Positions 1-6,715 of a DNA stretch of 12,081 nt are shown here, one piece after another. Numbering within the stretch: the stretch's first letter is position 1; each line of letters begins with the position of its first letter. Below the pieces are notes generated by a model that was given only the letters and a program-made list of their open reading frames with translations, did not search any database and was not told the DNA's origin. A program made the position numbers and the translations under genes. Origin of the DNA: Caldisericia bacterium. GTDB lineage: Bacteria > Caldisericota > Caldisericia > UBA6126. The stretch is taken from NCBI GenBank assembly GCA_028708485.1, contig JAQVYZ010000007.1, forward strand, positions 1-12,081, read 5' to 3'.

Positions 1-2
1 TT

Positions 3-1811
3 TTACGTCAACCCCCCTCCTATATCCTCAGTGAAAAAATGAAAATAGTCATCTCAAAAGCGAATCAGGTCGCTGAAGAATTGGGGGCTGAGATTATCAC
101 AGTTTCTTCCGATAAAATTCTGGATTCATTGGTGCAAATCATTAAAAGAAAGAACATTACCCAATTGGTGATCGGAAAATATCGTAACCGGTTTAGATGG
201 CTATCGTTTTTTAAAGAACCTTTTGAAAATTCATTGATTAATAGTTTAACCAGCACAAGAGTTCATTTAATCCCGTTTAAGAAAGAAGATAGTGAAAAAT
301 CGATCTTTCATTTTAAATTCATCAATTCAATTCATCTGATTCCATTGTTAACTCATATTCTATTAGTCATTCTTCTGACGATTGTTTGCAAGATATTCGT
401 TGAAGATCTAGGCTTAATCAATATATCCACCTTATTTGTCATCCCATTGCTCCTGTCTTCCTTGTGGGGGTATCAGAATTCAATTATTGTGACTGTAGTC
501 AGTTTTCTGTTATATGATTTTTTCTTTATAGCTCCTCATAATACCTTTATTATTAGTGACTCCCGGTATCTGATTAGTTTGTTTATTTTTCTTTTTATCG
601 CTTTTATATCAGGTTATATTTCCATTCTTTTCCAAAAAAAAGCAGATTTAGTAGAAGAGAACCATTTCCAGATCAATTCCCTTTTTTCATTAAGCAAAGA
701 CATTGCGTTGGATAATAATATAGATTCGGTCTTGAAAAAGATTATTTTTGAGATAGCTGAATTCACAGAAGCAAAGGTAGCTATATTGCTCCCGGATATA
801 TCCAACAATCTCATCATTCAGAGCTCAAATGATGATACGCTTCGTCTGGAGATTGAAAATAAAGAGATAGCAGTAGCTGCATGGACTTATCAAAATAAGC
901 AGATGGCAGGAAAAGGAACCAATACTCTTGGCAACTCCTCCAACTTGTTTTTCCCAATTATTTCTACAGAAGATATTTTTGGTGTTTTTGCCATCAGTAT
1001 CTCATGGGATGTTTTCAAAAAGGACCCCATCATGAAACGCTACCTGGAAGCAATTTCGCATCTGACAGCTATCGCAATTCATCGGTATCAGTTAGCAGAG
1101 AAAGCAAGTGAGAACATATTAATGGTTGAATCACAAAAATTGCAGAAAGCGTTGTTTGATTCGATATCACATGATTTGAATACGCCTCTCACCTCTATTA
1201 TCGGCGCCTCCGGCAGCTTGTTAGACGAAGGGGATCTTTACTCGAAAAAGGACAGAAGAGAGCTTTTGTTGTCCATACAACAAGATGCAAACGATATGAA
1301 CCGATTAGTTCGAAATTTATTGGATATGGCACATCTGGATAACCGTGTGATCCAGATCAAAAAAGAATATGCTGATATTGCCGATATTGTGGATTATTGT
1401 ATCAGAAAGATGAAACATCTTGGAAGGCGACAGATTGTCCGATTATTGGATGATACATTGCCATCTATACTGATCGATACAGCTTTGATAGAGCAAGTAA
1501 TCACCAACCTGTTGGATAATGCTATCAAATATTCTCCTGAAGATTCCAAGATTGTCATTAAAGCTTACAAAGAACATAATCGATTATTTTTATCCATTGA
1601 AGATGAGGGAATAGGGATTGCCTATGAGGAGGTTGAGTTAGTTTTTACTAAATTCTATCGATCGAATCAGGCAAAAACAAAAAGAGGCTCCGGTTTAGGG
1701 CTTTCCATATGCAAAGGGATTGTGGAAGCCCATGGTGGTAAGATTTGGGTGATGAAAGGCCGGTTAAAAGGGTCGTGCTTAATCTTCTACATCCCTTATA
1801 ACAGAAAGTAA
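3..1811 (+). CDS. kdpD: KdpD osmosensitive K+ sensor histidine kinase, 5'-truncated by window edge
   Basis: Membrane sensor kinase that phosphorylates KdpE to control the high-affinity Kdp potassium pump. The frame stays open from nt 3 through the first ATG (nt 39), and the residues encoded upstream (ending SYILSEK) continue a UspA-like domain, so the ATG at 39 is internal. In-window domains, counting from that ATG: rest of the UspA-like domain (to about 80, with LVIGKYRNR), four hydrophobic segments typical of DUF4118 (about 99-121, 128-143, 147-165, 177-198, with YDFFFIAPH), a GAF-like region (about 220-350), and the kinase core. The phosphoacceptor His is in SISHDLNTP (codon at 1170-1172). 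The N box NLLDNAIKYSP, the G1 box DEGIGI, the F box FTKFYRS and the G2 box GSGLGLS are all intact. About 602 codons are present; family members are near 890, so the missing part should be the N-terminal KdpD domain with its Walker motif. Kinase identity is very secure. Confidence 0.95.
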   Translation, partial: LRQPPSYILSEKMKIVISKANQVAEELGAEIITVSSDKILDSLVQIIKRKNITQLVIGKYRNRFRWLSFFKEPFENSLINSLTSTRVHLIPFKKEDSEKSIFHFKFINSIHLIPLLTHILLVILLTIVCKIFVEDLGLINISTLFVIPLLLSSLWGYQNSIIVTVVSFLLYDFFFIAPHNTFIISDSRYLISLFIFLFIAFISGYISILFQKKADLVEENHFQINSLFSLSKDIALDNNIDSVLKKIIFEIAEFTEAKVAILLPDISNNLIIQSSNDDTLRLEIENKEIAVAAWTYQNKQMAGKGTNTLGNSSNLFFPIISTEDIFGVFAISISWDVFKKDPIMKRYLEAISHLTAIAIHRYQLAEKASENILMVESQKLQKALFDSISHDLNTPLTSIIGASGSLLDEGDLYSKKDRRELLLSIQQDANDMNRLVRNLLDMAHLDNRVIQIKKEYADIADIVDYCIRKMKHLGRRQIVRLLDDTLPSILIDTALIEQVITNLLDNAIKYSPEDSKIVIKAYKEHNRLFLSIEDEGIGIAYEEVELVFTKFYRSNQAKTKRGSGLGLSICKGIVEAHGGKIWVMKGRLKGSCLIFYIPYNRK

Positions 1812-1819
1812 GGAGATAG

Positions 1820-2503
1820 ATGGAAAATAAAAAGATAAGAATTTTAGTGATTGATGATGAGTCTCAAATACGTAAATTGCTCTCTATTGCATTAAATGCC
1901 CATGATTTTCACATAGAAACAGCAGAAAACGGGATGCTGGGAATACAAGCCGTTGCCTGTTTTAAGCCAGACCTGGTGTTGTTAGATTTGAGCTTGCCGG
2001 ATATAGACGGGGTTGATGTAATAAAAAGAATCAGAGAGTGGTCTCAGGTTCCGATTCTGATTTTATCCGTTCGCAGCAACGATGAAGATAAAGTAGAAGC
2101 TTTAGATGCCGGTGCTGATGATTATTTGATAAAACCATTTAGCATGAATGAGCTTTTTGCCAGGATTCGTGCTGCCCTTCGCCATATAGCCAAGACATAT
2201 GACAACCCGATTCTGGAATGCAATGGTATCAAAATGGATTTCTTAAAAAGACAAGTTTTTGTTGAAAACCTTGAAGTAAAGCTGACTCCTACAGAATATG
2301 AAATTTTGAAGGTTCTTTTGATGAATTTTGAAAAAGTAGTCACGCAGAAACAGCTATTGCAGACTGTCTGGGGATCTTCCTATCATCTGGAAACTCATTA
2401 TCTGAGGATTTATCTGCGAAAACTTCGAAAGAAAATTGAACAGGATCCATCCAACCCAAAACACTTGATTACGGAGTCTGGTATTGGCTATCGGTTGATT
2501 TGA
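1820..2503 (+). CDS. kdpE: KdpE response regulator (OmpR/PhoB family)
   Basis: DNA-binding response regulator that, when phosphorylated by KdpD, activates the kdp pump operon. The 227-residue length is normal. The receiver domain (about 6-118) has the acidic pair D12-D13, phosphoacceptor D56 (in LLDLSLPD), the switch residue S83 and K105 (in IKPF). The C-terminal winged helix (about 130-227) ends with a canonical OmpR-type stretch (YLRIYLRKLRKKIE, then GIGYRL). The start ATG follows an AAGGAG Shine-Dalgarno at 1810-1815 that overlaps the kdpD stop, and the genes are 8 nt apart, so they are co-transcribed. The pump genes kdpFABC are not in the window and are not downstream; they probably lie upstream of kdpD. 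The kdpE name rests on pairing with kdpD, since OmpR-type regulators look alike. Confidence 0.93.
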   Translation: MENKKIRILVIDDESQIRKLLSIALNAHDFHIETAENGMLGIQAVACFKPDLVLLDLSLPDIDGVDVIKRIREWSQVPILILSVRSNDEDKVEALDAGADDYLIKPFSMNELFARIRAALRHIAKTYDNPILECNGIKMDFLKRQVFVENLEVKLTPTEYEILKVLLMNFEKVVTQKQLLQTVWGSSYHLETHYLRIYLRKLRKKIEQDPSNPKHLITESGIGYRLI

Positions 2504-2639
2504 AAATGTAGATCAATTTAGTCTTCCATGTCGTTTTCCAAAAAACAAGTACAGGAAGCATAGTTTTAAAATAAAATTTGGATAACCAAATATTCTGTCG
2601 CAATTAGTCATTGTTGCTTGTATGTTTTCCCTACCACAT

Positions 2640-2675
2640 AAAAAATAAATTGGGACTGTCCCAATTTATTTTTTT
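2640..2675 (+). terminator. Long palindrome, probable intrinsic terminator downstream of kdpDE
   Basis: Perfect 17-bp arms (2640-2656 and 2658-2674) flank a single central base, with core GGGACTGTCCC. The outer parts are A-rich on the left and T-rich on the right, so the transcript folds into a hairpin followed by U residues on either strand. It sits 136 nt after the kdpE stop, which is rather far for its own terminator. A dispersed palindromic repeat (REP-like unit) is an alternative role. Confidence 0.65.
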
Positions 2676-2829
2676 ACATAAAGATTTTTTATTTCGTTTG
2701 ACACAAGATTCAGTATACAATGGGGGACTTTCATTATGACCATTAAGCGGACATAGCAGAAATAGAGGATATAAAAGAATCATTGTAATAGACCTGAAAA
2801 GCGAAATGTGATTTTTTATCCTGAATACG

Positions 2830-2835
2830 TATAAT
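2830..2835 (+). promoter_or_regulatory. Candidate -10 element (TATAAT) for the COG2426 gene
   Basis: A perfect TATAAT ends 8 nt before the ATG at 2844, so transcription would begin at or just before the start codon. No Shine-Dalgarno precedes that ATG. No good -35 hexamer is found 16-18 nt upstream (17 nt upstream reads TGTGAT), so this is only a candidate. Confidence 0.4.
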
Positions 2836-2843
2836 ACAATCAT

Positions 2844-3317
2844 ATGCACGTAGCACATGAACTTAAAGTGATTTGGATGGCGATGGTTCCTGTTATCGAA
2901 CTTCGTGGTGCTATCCCTTACGGCATCCTTCGTAAAATCAATCCGTGGATGGTCTTTTTGTTGGCTTGGTTTGGAAGCACCATCATCATCGCACCAGTAT
3001 ACTATTTCTTTATTCCTTGTATGAATTGGTTAGAGAGCATTCCAAAGATCGGTCCGGTATTTCAACGTTTCCGGGATAAAGTGATTCGAAAAGGCCATAA
3101 ACTCGGGAAGGTTGAATTTATTGGATTGATGGTATTTGTCGGGGTGCCCTTGCCTGGAACCGGTGCCTGGACAGGAGCGATGATTGCGAGTGTATTAAAA
3201 ATACCTTTTCTTCGCTCTTTTATCGCTATTACTTTGGGTAACGTCATGGCAGGCGTGATCATGATGATTATATATTATATCAGCCACGGTACGGTAAAAC
3301 TTTTTTCTTCTCCGTGA
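2844..3317 (+). CDS. COG2426-type small integral membrane protein (putative small multi-drug export family)
   Basis: A 157-residue polytopic membrane protein of the family named small multi-drug export protein; the transport role comes from the family name and is poorly established. Family-typical motifs are ELRGAIPYG (19-27) after the first hydrophobic stretch and GVPLPGTGAWTGA (100-112). Hydrophobic segments lie at about 9-28, 34-58, 91-114 and 122-147, with a basic loop between them (RFRDKVIRKGHKLGK, about 75-89). No Shine-Dalgarno precedes ATG 2844, and TATAAT lies just upstream, so a leaderless mRNA is possible; ATG at 2877 or 2883 would start inside the first segment and is less likely. 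The gene is 42 nt before the helicase gene, which has its own promoter candidate. Nothing nearby suggests a substrate. Confidence 0.85.
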   Translation: MHVAHELKVIWMAMVPVIELRGAIPYGILRKINPWMVFLLAWFGSTIIIAPVYYFFIPCMNWLESIPKIGPVFQRFRDKVIRKGHKLGKVEFIGLMVFVGVPLPGTGAWTGAMIASVLKIPFLRSFIAITLGNVMAGVIMMIIYYISHGTVKLFSSP

Positions 3318-3324
3318 TTCATTA

Positions 3325-3353
3325 TTTTCAGGATCTTTCTGTTTCTGTACAAT
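3325..3353 (+). promoter_or_regulatory. Candidate promoter of the helicase gene, leaderless configuration
   Basis: A -35-like TTTTCA (3325-3330, 4 of 6 consensus matches) is spaced 17 nt from a -10-like TACAAT (3348-3353, 5 of 6). The ATG at 3360 is 7 nt after the -10, so the predicted start site is essentially the A of the ATG. No Shine-Dalgarno is visible in the 20 nt before the ATG, which fits a leaderless transcript. Confidence 0.5.
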
Positions 3354-3359
3354 TACTTC

Positions 3360-4637
3360 ATGGAAAATCTGGAAACTCTTTATCATCAAATTGAGGATTC
3401 CAATGACTCTTTTCTTATCACCGGTCAGGCTGGTGCGGGGAAAAGTTCATTAATCCGTATCATCAAAGCGTATTCAAAACGTAATACGGTGCTATTGGCA
3501 TCAACAGGTGTGGCAGCACAGTTGATAAATGGAATGACTTTACATTCTTTTTTTGGATTTCAACCTGGAATTACAGAAGATATGATTAGAAAAATGAAGA
3601 TATCGAAGAAAAAAGAGTTGATCTTGTCTAAGATCGATACATTCGTGATCGATGAAGTTTCGATGATTCGTGCTGATTGGTTGGATTGTATGGAAACTTA
3701 CCTTCATCAATTCGGGAAAAATCCCAGTAAACCTTTTGGTGGATATCAGATGGTTCTGAGCGGAGACCTGTTTCAGTTACCTCCCGTAGTTCAACCCTTA
3801 GAGGAGACGATTTTTCATTCTTTTTACGAAACGCCGTTCTTTTTTAGTGCGCATAGTTATCCATCTCTTCACTATCAGGTTTTGTATCTTCATGATAACC
3901 TTAGGCAAACAGACAAAGAGACGGCAGCTTTATTACGCCAAATTAGAGAGGGAGAGATTACGAAAGAATTAATAAGGTTGGTGAATAAACATGTATCTCC
4001 CATGGATTATCGAGAAGAAGATTTTTGTATTGTTCTGACCGCAACACATGAAAAAGAGACCAGGGTGAATGAGGAAAGGCTGTCTTTATTGAGCTCTCCC
4101 ACCAGGACTTTTTCTGCTTTTATAGAGGGAAATTTTCCCGTTAAACAATATCCGACACAAAAGCAGCTCTCTCTTGCAATCGGAGCACAAGTTATGTTTG
4201 TAACCAATGCTACATCAGGAAGATATGTTAACGGGACATTGGGTATGGTTGAGGATATTTGGGATAACGGGGAAAATCCAATCATTTCCATTCGGTTAGA
4301 GGACAATGTTATAGTTCATTTGGAAAGGGAAGTTTTTCAATATAGGAGAATTCAATGGGATAATGCTTCTCAAAGGTTAAGCTCGGAGGTGATAGGAAGG
4401 TTTATCCAGTTTCCGGTTCGACTTGCTTGGGCGATTACCATTCATAAAAGTCAGGGAAAAACATTTCAGAACATCCATATCGATCTTGGAAGAGGCGCTT
4501 TTGCTGAAGGACAAGTGTATGTCGCGTTAAGTCGGTGCCGATCATTTGATGATGTTACTTTACAAGTGCCGCTTCAGGAATCCGACCTTATAGTGAATCC
4601 TAGTGTGCAGGAATTTTATCAGCAGCTTATCGCTTAA
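3360..4637 (+). CDS. Pif1/RecD-like SF1B DNA helicase, compact stand-alone form
   Basis: ATP-dependent DNA helicase of superfamily 1B, expected to translocate 5' to 3' on single-stranded DNA; its role here (repair, replication restart or G-quadruplex unwinding) is inference. All core motifs are present: Walker A GQAGAGKS (22-29, K28), Walker B VIDEVSM (D98, E99), GDLFQLPPV (G135-D136, Q139), LRQT (R182, Q183), AITIHKSQG (358-366), and YVALSRC with arginine finger R392. At 425 residues it is a minimal helicase core with no long N-terminal domain and no appended C-terminal domain, shorter than typical RecD2 (over 700). ATG 3360 puts Walker A at the usual position near residue 22. The neighbours, a membrane protein and a PrcB-domain protein, give no functional clue. 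The family call is secure; the subfamily (Pif1, Dda or TraA-like) is not. Confidence 0.9.
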   Translation: MENLETLYHQIEDSNDSFLITGQAGAGKSSLIRIIKAYSKRNTVLLASTGVAAQLINGMTLHSFFGFQPGITEDMIRKMKISKKKELILSKIDTFVIDEVSMIRADWLDCMETYLHQFGKNPSKPFGGYQMVLSGDLFQLPPVVQPLEETIFHSFYETPFFFSAHSYPSLHYQVLYLHDNLRQTDKETAALLRQIREGEITKELIRLVNKHVSPMDYREEDFCIVLTATHEKETRVNEERLSLLSSPTRTFSAFIEGNFPVKQYPTQKQLSLAIGAQVMFVTNATSGRYVNGTLGMVEDIWDNGENPIISIRLEDNVIVHLEREVFQYRRIQWDNASQRLSSEVIGRFIQFPVRLAWAITIHKSQGKTFQNIHIDLGRGAFAEGQVYVALSRCRSFDDVTLQVPLQESDLIVNPSVQEFYQQLIA

Positions 4638-4650
4638 GGTTATTTTTGCA

Positions 4651-4656
4651 TATAAT
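4651..4656 (+). promoter_or_regulatory. Candidate -10 element (TATAAT) for the PrcB-domain gene
   Basis: A perfect TATAAT preceded closely by a TG (4647-4648) lies 13 nt after the helicase stop. The predicted start site near 4663 leaves a leader of about 22 nt carrying the Shine-Dalgarno for ATG 4685. No clear -35 hexamer is seen, since that position falls inside the helicase coding end. Confidence 0.4.
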
Positions 4657-4684
4657 ATAGAAAATGTCACTGAAAGGAAGCAAT

Positions 4685-5146
4685 ATGAAAATAAGAATTT
4701 TGTTGTGGGTATTGATTGTCATTCTTTTAGGAGTCGCTGTCTGGTTATTCTTAAAACCTTCCGGTGAACAGGGTAATAAGAATAGTATCGCTTTTACGGT
4801 TGCTACTGTTCCGAATCCAAATGCGGAATTCCCGATTAAAAAAGTTATCACTAACGATGCAGAGTATCAAGAAGTCTTTGGAGCCGCTTCTTCCGGAATC
4901 GATTTTACGAAGGTCAACTTAGCGGTGATTTGTTTAGGAAAAGCAAATACTGGCGGGTACAGCGTCGAGATCACCTCTGTTACAAAATTCGAAAACCAGA
5001 TTTTTATTCATGCTAAGGACATCTCCCCCGGAAAAAATTGTATCCTGATACAAGTCATTAATTATCCCTTCTCAGCAGTCACATTTGAAAAAACAGAACT
5101 GCCTATCGATTGGAAAATTGACTCCATCATGGAAGATTGCCCTTAA
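4685..5146 (+). CDS. Membrane-anchored protein with PrcB C-terminal-like domain
   Basis: A 153-residue protein with a short basic N-terminus (MKIR), one hydrophobic segment (about 5-23) and an extracytoplasmic part. There is no lipobox cysteine, so it is a signal anchor or uncleaved signal rather than a lipoprotein. The C-terminal half matches the PrcB_C pattern: a strand before VNLAVICLGKANTGGYSVEI (TGGYS at 89-93), then a conserved ILIQVINYPFSAV region. PrcB was named from a protease-complex protein in Treponema; function outside that case is unknown. I chose ATG 4685 over ATG 4664 because it follows AAAGGAAG (4673-4680) at good spacing and gives a normal signal-like N-terminus; 4664 lies about at the predicted transcription start and would add seven residues. 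The gene appears to be transcribed alone, upstream of the rpsB promoter. Confidence 0.75.
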   Translation: MKIRILLWVLIVILLGVAVWLFLKPSGEQGNKNSIAFTVATVPNPNAEFPIKKVITNDAEYQEVFGAASSGIDFTKVNLAVICLGKANTGGYSVEITSVTKFENQIFIHAKDISPGKNCILIQVINYPFSAVTFEKTELPIDWKIDSIMEDCP

Positions 5147-5153
5147 ACCTTTC

Positions 5154-5181
5154 TTGAAGAGAAGCTATTTTTCAGTACAAT
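5154..5181 (+). promoter_or_regulatory. Candidate promoter of the rpsB operon
   Basis: TTGAAG (5154-5159, 4 of 6 matches to the -35 consensus), a 16-nt spacer, then TACAAT (5176-5181, 5 of 6 matches to the -10). The predicted start near 5188 gives a leader of roughly 90 nt that begins just before the structured element at 5196. No terminator separates the preceding gene, so read-through is possible. Confidence 0.5.
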
Positions 5182-5195
5182 AATACAAGATAAAA

Positions 5196-5265
5196 CCACG
5201 CACACTTTTCTTAAGTGGTGGAAGCTGAGTGCTTCTATACAGAAAAGTGGAGGGTTAACCACTTA
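5196..5265 (+). promoter_or_regulatory. Structured rpsB mRNA leader with mutually exclusive stems
   Basis: Four segments can pair alternatively. Segment 1 (5203-5211, CACTTTTCT) is exactly complementary to segment 3 (5241-5249, AGAAAAGTG). Segment 2 (5212-5219, TAAGTGGT) is exactly complementary to segment 4 (5258-5265, ACCACTTA). Formed together these make a pseudoknot, with a small hairpin GAAGC/GCTTC (5221-5225/5231-5235) inside. The alternative fold pairs 1 with 2 (CACTT/AAGTG extended by CCAC 5196-5199 with GTGG 5218-5221) and 3 with 4 (AAGTGG 5245-5250 with CCACTT 5259-5264). The element ends 3 nt before the Shine-Dalgarno of rpsB, so either fold could affect ribosome access. S2-mediated feedback on the rpsB-tsf leader is known in E. 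coli; that this leader binds S2 is inference. Confidence 0.6.
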
Positions 5266-5279
5266 TTTGGAGGTATGTT

Positions 5280-6086
5280 TTGGGTATTATTAACATGAAG
5301 AGCCTATTGGAGGCGGGTGTACATTTCGGTCATCAGACCAAGCGATGGAATCCTAAGATGAAAGATTTCATCTTCACGGCACGAAACGGGATTCATATTA
5401 TTGATTTACGTCAATCTGCAGAAAGAGCAGAGATGGCTTACAATTTCGTTAGAGAAACCGCTGCAAAAGGGGGGAAATTTCTTTTAGTTGGCACCAAGAA
5501 ACAATCCCAGGATATTGTCAAAGAAGAAGCTATAAGAAGCGGACAGTATTACATTAACCAGAGATGGTTTGGCGGTACATTGACGAACTTTGCCACCATT
5601 CGAAGCCGTATCGATTTTTTACAGAAATTGAAAGAGCAAGAAGAGTCCGGTTTTTTGCAGAAGCTTCCTATTAAGGAACAAGCAAAACTGTTGAAGGAAA
5701 AAAACAGACTAGAAAAGTTCCTGACTGGTATTCAGGATATGACTGAGTTACCGGCAGCTGTTTTTATAACGGACACCCATAAAGAGCATTTGGCGATCAT
5801 GGAAGCAAAAAGGTTGAGAATACCAACCATTGCAATTGTAGATACGAATTGCGACCCGACTGAGCTGGATTATCCGCTACCGGGAAATGACGACGCGATC
5901 AGATCGATTCGGTTTTTTACCTCATTGATTTCCGATGCCATTTTAGAAGGAAAAGAAGGATTTCAGTCATCTGAAGAGGAACCAACTCAAGATGCGTCAG
6001 TGGATCCTGTTCAACCAATCGCTTCAGAGCCAATCTCTGAAATTGTTGAAGAAACTGCCGTAGACGACATCAAACCAGAAGTCTAA
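5280..6086 (+). CDS. rpsB: 30S ribosomal protein S2
   Basis: Small-subunit protein S2, needed with S1 for initiation-competent 30S subunits. The 268-residue product shows the family throughout: SLLEAGVHFGHQTKRWNPKM near the N-terminus, VGTKKQ, NQRWFGGTLTN, and DTNCDPTELDYPLPGNDDA. The last 40 or so residues form an acidic, proline-containing tail (EEEPTQ, then EIVEET), common in S2 proteins of several phyla. The start is TTG at 5280: it is 6 nt after GGAGG (5269-5273) and gives the expected N-terminus MGIINMKSLLEAG. The next ATG (5295) would lose the first five residues and is far from the Shine-Dalgarno; ATG 5275 is out of frame. First gene of the operon, followed by tsf after 29 nt. Confidence 0.97.
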   Translation: MGIINMKSLLEAGVHFGHQTKRWNPKMKDFIFTARNGIHIIDLRQSAERAEMAYNFVRETAAKGGKFLLVGTKKQSQDIVKEEAIRSGQYYINQRWFGGTLTNFATIRSRIDFLQKLKEQEESGFLQKLPIKEQAKLLKEKNRLEKFLTGIQDMTELPAAVFITDTHKEHLAIMEAKRLRIPTIAIVDTNCDPTELDYPLPGNDDAIRSIRFFTSLISDAILEGKEGFQSSEEEPTQDASVDPVQPIASEPISEIVEETAVDDIKPEV

Positions 6087-6115
6087 GTTTTGTTTATTGT
6101 TGAAGGAGTTAGCGA

Positions 6116-6712
6116 ATGAATATTTCTATGGATCTTATAAAAGAACTGAGGGAGAAAACTTCAGCTGGTATTAGTGATTGCAAAAAGGCTTTGGAAGCTT
6201 GTGGTTGTGATATGGAAAAAGCAGTCGATGAACTCAGGAAAAAAGGATTGGCTACTGCACAGAAAAAAGCAGGCAGGTCTACAAACCAGGGTGTTATCGA
6301 GATTTATTTGCATCATGACCACCAGTTAGGGGTAATGCTCGAGTTAAACTGTGAAACGGATTTTGTGGCAAGTACTAAAGAATTTCGTGATTTAGCGAAG
6401 AAAATTGCAATGCAAATTGCATTAGATGCTCCTTTGTATGTGGATAAAGATTCTGTTCCCGTCGATCTCGTTGAGGCCGAAAAAAAGCTTTACAAAGAAC
6501 AGCTTCAACAAGAAAAAAAGCCAGAACATGTGATCGAAAAAATATTAGAGGGTAAACTGGAAGCTTTTTTCAAATCGGTTTGTTTATTAGATTTACCAAC
6601 TATGGCTGATCCAAAGTTAACGGTCCGTGATTTGATTCACGAAACAGTGGGTAAATTGCAAGAAAACATTTCTGTGAAGCGTTTTAAAAGGTTTAAACTA
6701 GGAGAAGAATAA
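6116..6712 (+). CDS. tsf: Translation elongation factor Ts (short form)
   Basis: Guanine-nucleotide exchange factor for EF-Tu in the cytoplasm. The N-terminal UBA-like domain (about 1-50, LIKELREKTSAGISDCKKAL) is followed by the core with the exchange motif TDFV (81-84) in LNCETDFVAS. At 198 residues it is the short form, like those of Thermus and Thermotoga, lacking part of the second core half found in the roughly 280-residue E. coli protein. It ends with the usual DLIHETVGKLQENISVKRF. AAGGAG (6103-6108) lies 7 nt before ATG 6116. It follows rpsB, as in most bacteria, and precedes pyrH by 3 nt. Confidence 0.96.
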   Translation: MNISMDLIKELREKTSAGISDCKKALEACGCDMEKAVDELRKKGLATAQKKAGRSTNQGVIEIYLHHDHQLGVMLELNCETDFVASTKEFRDLAKKIAMQIALDAPLYVDKDSVPVDLVEAEKKLYKEQLQQEKKPEHVIEKILEGKLEAFFKSVCLLDLPTMADPKLTVRDLIHETVGKLQENISVKRFKRFKLGEE

Positions 6713-6715
6713 ACT

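Larger units (their letters stand above)
2504..2843 (+). other. Gene-free intergenic stretch after kdpE
   Basis: This 340-bp AT-rich region has no convincing coding frame; the one sizeable open frame (minus strand, about 2631-2858) starts inside the next gene and has no family features. It contains the long palindrome at 2640-2674 and a G-rich, insertion-end-like patch near 2698-2755 (TTGACA at 2698-2703, then GGGGGACTTTCATTATGACC at 2722-2741). A TATAAT hexamer lies next to the following start codon. The TTGACA is not paired with a well-spaced -10 hexamer, so I do not call it a promoter. Confidence 0.7.

Noticed and set aside
39..1811. kdpD starting at ATG 39 as a complete, short kinase
   Set aside because: The frame is open to the window edge and the upstream residues continue the UspA-like domain, so the ATG is internal and the gene is cut by the window.
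2698..2721. TTGACA plus TATACAAT as a promoter
   Set aside because: The spacing between hexamers is 10-12 nt, far from the required 16-18.
2631..2858. 75-codon open frame on the minus strand over the post-kdpE gap
   Set aside because: It crosses the palindrome and the next gene's start, has no ribosome site I can see and no recognisable features.
5275..5298. Tiny open frame ATG 5275 to TGA 5298 as a leader peptide
   Set aside because: Only 1 nt separates it from the Shine-Dalgarno and it overlaps the clear rpsB start; no leader-peptide features.
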